Shown here: piece by piece, positions 59,080-64,000 of the stretch
Position numbering within the stretch: position 1 is the first letter of the stretch
Layout of the letters: each line of letters opens with the position of its first letter
NCBI RefSeq assembly: GCF_019175385.1
Contig: NC_083340.1
Location: forward strand, 9,808,336-9,872,335
Direction: 5' to 3'
DNA: 64,000 nt
Source of the DNA: Lycium barbarum
Taxonomy: Eukaryota > Streptophyta > Magnoliopsida > Solanales > Solanaceae
Translations under genes and position numbers: made by a program
The notes under the pieces: generated by a model
What the model was told of the DNA's origin: nothing
What the model saw: only the letters and a program-made list of their open reading frames with translations
Database searches by the model: none

Positions 59080-59437
59080 CACTACAAGAAATTAGGCCTA
59101 CGCCAACATTTTATAAATGTCGTATTAAGTATCATAAGTGTCACAAAATCACTTAGCGACATTTATTTTACACTTAGACCAAATGTCGTAAATTTTTATG
59201 TCGGTAATTTTCTGACATTTATATTAATGTTGGTCGAGGATTTACGACATTTATTTACGACTTTTTTGAAATGTCACATTAAAGTTTTCAACATTTAGAT
59301 TAATGTCGGTAAAATAGTTAGTGACATTTATTTACGACTCTTATTAAATGTCACATGTTTTGAGTTTAAACTCTATTTAATTGTGACATATAAAGAAATG
59401 TCGCAATTCCTAGCAAAGTTTTTCGTCCGAATATTTA
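59080..59437 (+). mobile_element. CACTA-like terminus with subterminal repeats
   Basis: CACTACAAGAAATTAGGCC at 59080 matches the usual start of plant CACTA (En/Spm) elements. It is followed by at least eight copies, in both orientations, of 'cgacattta(t)tttacgac'-like subterminal motifs. Transposase is absent, and a convincing matching right end was not found. Confidence 0.55.
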
Positions 59438-59700
59438 GAGCCCGTTTGGATTGGCTTACAGCTTAAAGCTGTTTGCAGCTTATAAGCTGAAAAAAATAAG
59501 TTGGGGTAGTCCAACTTATTTTTTTTGGCTTATAAGCTGTTTTCAGCTTATAAGCTGCTTTAGATAAACTAAGTCAAATGGGTCCAATTATTTTTTTGAG
59601 CTTATTTTAAGCATAAAATGACTTTAAGCTGGTCAGCCAAACACTCAAAAAAGCTGAAAACAGCTTATAAGCCAACTTATAAGCCAATCCAAACGGGCTC
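59438..59700. mobile_element. Tourist (PIF/Harbinger-type) MITE, complete
   Basis: Perfect terminal inverted repeats GAGCCCGTTTGGATTGGCTT, 263 bp in all. TTA target duplications are at 59435-59437 and 59701-59703. The interior repeats 'cagcttataagctg' several times. Confidence 0.92.
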
Positions 59701-59703
59701 TTA

Positions 59704-60091
59704 GTCAAATTATAGTTAAGGATTGGCCGATGAATTAGCTACCAATCCTAGCTAATGTTTAGCTAGGGATTTTCCTAGGGAAATCTCCCGCTATTTTTTT
59801 GCGGAAATCGAATTTGTGCGCTAATTATCCCCTAAAGATTATGATTAACTAGGGATATCCCTAGCTTTATTTAGGGAAGATGCCTAGCCAAATAGATAGT
59901 TAATAAGTATTTAGCAAGAGTACAATTTTGGTGGTAATTTTCCCCCCTTAAAGATTATAATTTAACTAAAGGACAATCCCATACTAATCCCTAGCTATGT
60001 TTTACCTAGGGAAGTTTCCTAGCCAAATCAGTAGATAATTTTTTAGTGGGATACGATTTTGGCGCTAATTATTGTCCAAAAGATTGTCTCG
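59704..60091. other. Repetitive flank ('agctagggat' units)
   Basis: Degenerate copies of 'ctagctatgttttacctagggaa' and 'ggcgctaatta'. The same sequence type resumes after the next element at 61933. Possibly the body of the CACTA-like element. Confidence 0.5.
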
Positions 60092-60100
60092 TTATGAAAC

Positions 60101-61923
60101 GAGTCCAGAACCAAAATACCCCTAAACAAGTGGGGTTCAACCAAAATACTCTAGAAAAAAAATTGTGACAAAAGTACCTTTAACGCAGTATTTTACTGCG
60201 TTAAAGGACTTAACCGTAACGGCACGGTTAAGTCCTTTAACAGTAAAATACTGCGTTAAAGAATATATATATATTTTTCTATAACGCAGTATTTTATTGC
60301 CTTACAAAACCCAGTAAAAAATAAATAAATTTGGTCAACTTTTTTTTTTGTTGCAACACTTAGTGTTTTTTTCCATACTTTTGTTTTTTTCCATACTTTG
60401 ACCAAACGATTAGTCGTGTGTCAAGACTCCTAAATGTCAATAGGTTATATAGAACCTAATATTTTTTTCTGCGGACAATAATGTAGGCTCAATATATCAA
60501 GGATACGTAAACGTTTCGATCGTCATTTTAGGGGTTGAAAAGGTGTTCGAAGTAAGTTTTGTTTGAAAACTTTAGGTTTAAGTGTTCTATATACATATAC
60601 GTCCATTTTTGTTTGAAGACTTGTTAGCATTAGCTTAAAGTTTTTTATTATAAGGGTTTAGATTTAAGTGTGTTATTTTTTAATGCATAACTTTATTTCG
60701 AATATACACGATTTTTTGCGCTCGGATGTCCAATTTACGCGATTTTTTTTTTTTGCAACATATTCGAAATAAAGTTACGCATTAGAAAATAACACACTAC
60801 TTAAGGAACACTTAGTGTTTTTTTTTCATAAAAAGATCGCAACATCTTATTTTAATAATTCTTTTTTTTGCAACACTTAGTGTTTTTTTTTCTATACTTT
60901 GACCAACGATTAGTCGTGTGTCAAGACTCCGAAATGTGAATATTTATTTAGAACCTGATATTTTTTTCTGCATACTATAATGTAGGCTCAATACATCAAG
61001 GATACATAAACGTTCAGATCGTCGTTTTAAAGGTTGAAAAGGTACCTGAAGTAAGTTTTGTTTGTAAACTTTAGGTTTAAGTGTTTTATTTTTTAAGGTT
61101 TTGATTTAAGTGTGTTATTTTTTAATCAAGACATAAGTTTATTTTGAATATAAATTTAATTCAATTAGATAAAAACATATTTAAAAATACCCCGGAAAAG
61201 CTAGTTGTAAAGTGGTCAAACTTTAGATGGTCATAACTTTGCACTCGGATGTCCGTTTTACGCAATTGTTTTTTATTATGCGTATTTTTTCGAGATCTAG
61301 CTGGCGGTTTGGCCAGGTCGATTTTCCAAAAAAACACCTGTTATCTTATTCAATTTCAATTTTCCCCCAAATTGGCGTGAAGTTTTTAATTTTCTTTACT
61401 GATAATATGATGACATGCGATAGATTTCAACGTAAAAATCCCGGGGTAATGTAGCTGTGAATGTCAATTTCACTTTTGTGGTTTTAATTTTCGAAAATAA
61501 AGCTGACTAATTTTCTCGACATATAAAAGTTGAATAAAATAATCTTACAAAAATAGAACACTTAAACCTAAAGTTTTCAAACAAAACTTATTTCAAGCAC
61601 CTTTTCAACCCCTAAAATGACGATCCGAACGTTTACGTATCATTGATGTATTGAGCCTACGTTATTGTATGCAGAAAAAAATATCAAGTTCAATATAAAA
61701 TATTGACGTTTCGGAGTCTTGACACACGACTAATTGTTGGTCAAAGTATGGAAAAAAACACTAAGTGTTGCAAAAAAAAAAAGTTGACCAATTTTTTTTT
61801 TTTACTGCGTTATAGAAAAAAAATCTTTAACGCAGTATTTTACTGCGTTAAAGGACTTAACCGCGCCGTTACGGTTAACACAGTAAAACAATTTTTTTTC
61901 TGGGATATTTTGGTTCTGGACTC
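60101..61923. mobile_element. Mutator-type non-autonomous element with nested inverted repeats
   Basis: A perfect 9-bp target duplication ttatgaaac at 60092-60100 and 61924-61932. Both ends read GAGTCCAGAACCAAAATA. Further inside are paired 'aacgcagtattttactgcgt' palindromes (about 60183-60262 and 61829-61880). Two direct copies and one inverted copy of a block with 'caacacttagtgtttttt' and 'gattagtcgtgtgtcaagac' lie at about 60355, 60873 and 61715. No transposase frame. Confidence 0.88.
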
Positions 61924-61932
61924 TTATGAAAC

Positions 61933-63146
61933 GGTCCATAGCTAATCGCTGGTTAAACGGTATATAGGGAAGTTCCCTGCAAAATCTAGGGATGTAAATG
62001 GGGCAGGGTAGGGTAGGGAGGGGTAGGGCAAGCCTTGACTCGCTAGGATTTTGACCCGCACTACCCTGCCCTGCCCTATTTAGCATTTTTTCAAAATTTT
62101 CCTGCCCTACATAAAGGAACTAGATTCGGGTCACCGATGTGGGTCAACCCGGATCCATATAAATAATAAATATATATTTAATTTAATTTAAGTTAAAAGG
62201 AAAGGACACAATTGTTGGAAAAAAATTTCTAACAGTTGTACCTGTTCAGGAAACATAAAAGAAGTTCTGCAGAAAAACTTCTCACTTCTGCAAAAAAGAC
62301 GTTTCCTTTCTTCATTTCAAAATAGAGAAAAAAAAATTCTCTTCTTCTCCGTGAAGAATTACAGTGGTAGATTCCTAAGAAGAACGAAAGCAATCTTCAT
62401 CAAATATTGGAACAATCTTCTGTAACAGGTACGACTTAGACTGTGAACTTTATACGGTATAAATCATGTTTTATACATGTGATTATACCGTCGACTAATG
62501 AAACAAATATAGATGGATTTTGGGAGAACTATGTATTAATTCTTAGATCGATTGTATTATTTCATTGCTATCAGAACCTTGGGTTAAATTTTGGTTTACT
62601 AGTCGTAATCCTTCATAGTACCATGAGACAAGTTTGATTATTATTTTTCATATAATGTAACAAGTTTTTGTTATCACGAATCTGTGCACCAAATTGTTTT
62701 ATTATTCTACAGTGAGTTTTTTTTTTTTTTTTCAATCCGTTTGAAAAAGTTCCCTGTCGGAACTTTAAAGAAAAATAACAGTGATGTAAATACAAGAATG
62801 CTTGATATAGTTCGTAATAATTAATTGAAGCAAAACATTCGCGTCATCTTGTGATCTTGTTATTGGTATCAGAATGCTAATATTATTGACTAAAGGAATT
62901 TTGTTGCGTAATGCAACCCCGAAATAGCCCAACTATTCTTTGTAGTGACAGAGAATAGTTTTTATGGCCAAACGGCTACTTAGAAAGAGTTTCTAATTGT
63001 GGAATTTTTTCTTTAGGGTAAAGATGCATGGTAATTGAGAATTGACTTTCACCAATTTGTGTGTTGGTTTGACAAAATCAGTAGCGTGTGTGTAATATGT
63101 ATTGAGGCAAAGACAAAACTTTTTATTTTATGGCTAAGAATATAAA
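61933..63146. other. Repetitive intergenic DNA with G-rich tract
   Basis: Continues the flank seen before 60101. A G-rich stretch (62000-62029, repeated GGGTA/GGGGC) lies near its start. A TGGTATCAGA motif at 62864 resembles a Copia primer-binding site, but no LTR could be bounded. No gene is supported. Confidence 0.45.
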
Positions 63147-63151
63147 GTAAG

Positions 63152-63443
63152 TGTTATAAAATGAAGCTAAAAGAGTCACAATATTAATGGATGAAAACCA
63201 TAGAAATAGAATGACAAAAGAGGAGAGATTTTTACTATTCTTCCAAAATGTGTTTTTTACAAGTGTATCTCATATGAAAATTTATGCCTCTATTTATAGT
63301 GATACATATGTATTTAATATATGAAATGGTGGAGGAAAATGGAGGAACCATTAAGATGGTGGAGGAAAATGGAAGAACCATTAAGATGGTGAAGGAGAAG
63401 CATTATATTTGTGTATTGGACATCCATAATATATTTCATAACA
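63152..63443 (-). mobile_element. 3' LTR of a Copia retrotransposon
   Basis: 292 bp. On the minus strand it begins TGTTATGAAATATATT and ends TTTTATAACA, giving a perfect 6-bp terminal inverted repeat. The polypurine tract AAGGGGGAG (63452-63444) directly precedes it. A TATA box (TATAAATA, 63298-63291) marks the LTR promoter. A 30-bp unit is tandemly duplicated at 63326-63385. The left flank is agtaag; the matching target duplication would lie outside the window. Confidence 0.85.
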
Positions 63444-63640
63444 CTCCCCCTTGGATGTCCATAGATGATGTGCATTGTTAAAAACCTTATTGGGAAAAAC
63501 CCTGTGGGAAAAAGCCTCAATGAAGGAAAAAGAGTACACATATCTAGTAATACGCTTTGAGAGTTGCCTCATTAAAAACCTTACCAAGAAAACCCAATGG
63601 GACAAAACTTGGTTAAGGAAAAAAGAGTACAACACGTATT

Positions 63641-64000
63641 TCACTCCCCCTGACGAAGACCAATATTCAGATGTCGGAGTCTTCGCATTCCAATCTTGAA
63701 TATCATTTTCTCAAGAGTTGAAGTTGGCAAAGATTTGGTGAACAAATCTGCAGGATTGTCACTTGAACGAATTTGTTGCACATCAAGATCACCATTCTTC
63801 TGGAGATCATGTGTGAAAAATAACTTTGGTGAAATGTGCTTCGTTCTATCTCCTGTTATAAATCCTCCCTTTAATTGAGCTATGCATGCAGCATTATCTT
63901 CATATAATACTGTGGGTATTTTTGTATCACACTTCAAGCCACATCTTTCTCTGATGAAATGTATCACTGATCTCAACCACACACATTCTCTACTTGCTTC
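63641..64000 (-). CDS. Copia pol, RNase H C-terminal end (partial)
   Basis: The frame is open from the window edge to a stop at 63641-63643. Seen: ERCGLKCDTKIPTVLYEDNA (the conserved DN of RNase H), GDRTKHISPKLFFTHDLQ, DVQQIRSSDNPADLFTKSLP, and MRRLRHL at the end. These are standard for the last 110 residues of plant Ty1/Copia polyproteins. The rest of pol, gag and the 5' LTR lie beyond 64000. The visible part has no lesion, so the element may be young. The 197 bases between stop and LTR hold diverged copies of a 'gttttt(c/a)ttggtaaggtttttaa'-like unit. Confidence 0.88.
   Translation of the reverse strand, partial: EASRECVWLRSVIHFIRERCGLKCDTKIPTVLYEDNAACIAQLKGGFITGDRTKHISPKLFFTHDLQKNGDLDVQQIRSSDNPADLFTKSLPTSTLEKMIFKIGMRRLRHLNIGLRQGE

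Noticed and set aside
62212..62873. A Copia 5' LTR ending at the TGGTATCAGA motif
   Set aside because: The motif fits a primer-binding site, but no TG...CA LTR with a clear end precedes it, and no second LTR was found.
59080..62947. A complete CACTA transposon from CACTACAAG (59080) to TTTGTAGTG (62947)
   Set aside because: The two ends match only in the first eight or so bases and the 3-bp flanks (tcc, aca) differ. Only the left terminus is reported.
1..64000. Organellar DNA insertions, ribosomal RNA genes or an endogenous pararetrovirus
   Set aside because: I looked for chloroplast or mitochondrial gene motifs, rRNA landmarks and caulimovirus-type polyprotein motifs and saw none.

Overview
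The window is nuclear DNA from a flowering plant, very probably a nightshade (Solanaceae). It is AT-rich and its genes are split by GT-AG introns. It carries tRNA-derived SINEs of types common in nightshades, Stowaway, Tourist, hAT and Mutator MITEs, Helitrons and LTR retrotransposons. Species cannot be decided from the sequence. All gene models below were read by hand from splice sites and conserved protein motifs.

Layout: 1-16.3 kb is a transposon nest with no host gene. One sequence occurs twice there. The first copy (1-1762) is split by a hAT element that itself carries a SINE. The second copy (about 5440-5565 plus 15812-16312) is split by a 10.2-kb Helitron holding two further Helitrons, one on each strand. 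A 2.2-kb solo LTR lies between the copies. At 17.2-23.5 kb is an intact 12-exon palmitoyl-protein thioesterase gene (minus). At 25.6-29.9 kb a decayed LINE sits in a locally duplicated segment and is itself split by a 2.5-kb solo LTR. At 30.9-31.4 kb is the single-exon coding region of Mediator subunit MED32 (plus), with a SINE 0.35 kb downstream. At 35.5-39.5 kb is a five-exon SWIM zinc-finger gene of MULE-transposase ancestry (minus), followed by a decayed C-terminal tail. At 43.9-45.6 kb is a two-exon receptor-like gene with an ATL20-22/WAK-type ectodomain but no visible RING or kinase (minus). At 47.0-53.6 kb is a four-coding-exon PPPDE/DeSI-type peptidase gene (minus). At 55.9-56.8 kb is an F-box pseudogene with two frameshifts and a stop (minus), flanked by partial direct repeats. 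From 57 kb to the end the DNA is again repetitive: a SINE, two Mutator-type elements with perfect 9-bp target duplications, a Tourist MITE, a CACTA-like end, and the RNase H end plus 3' LTR of a Copia element running off the window.

The host genes are unrelated housekeeping or regulatory genes: protein depalmitoylation, Mediator, a transposase-derived zinc-finger protein, a cell-surface protein and a deSUMOylase or deubiquitinase-like protease. Nothing suggests they act in one pathway. The notable biology is the order of nested insertions, which can be read from target-site duplications and from a paralogous empty site inside the same window.
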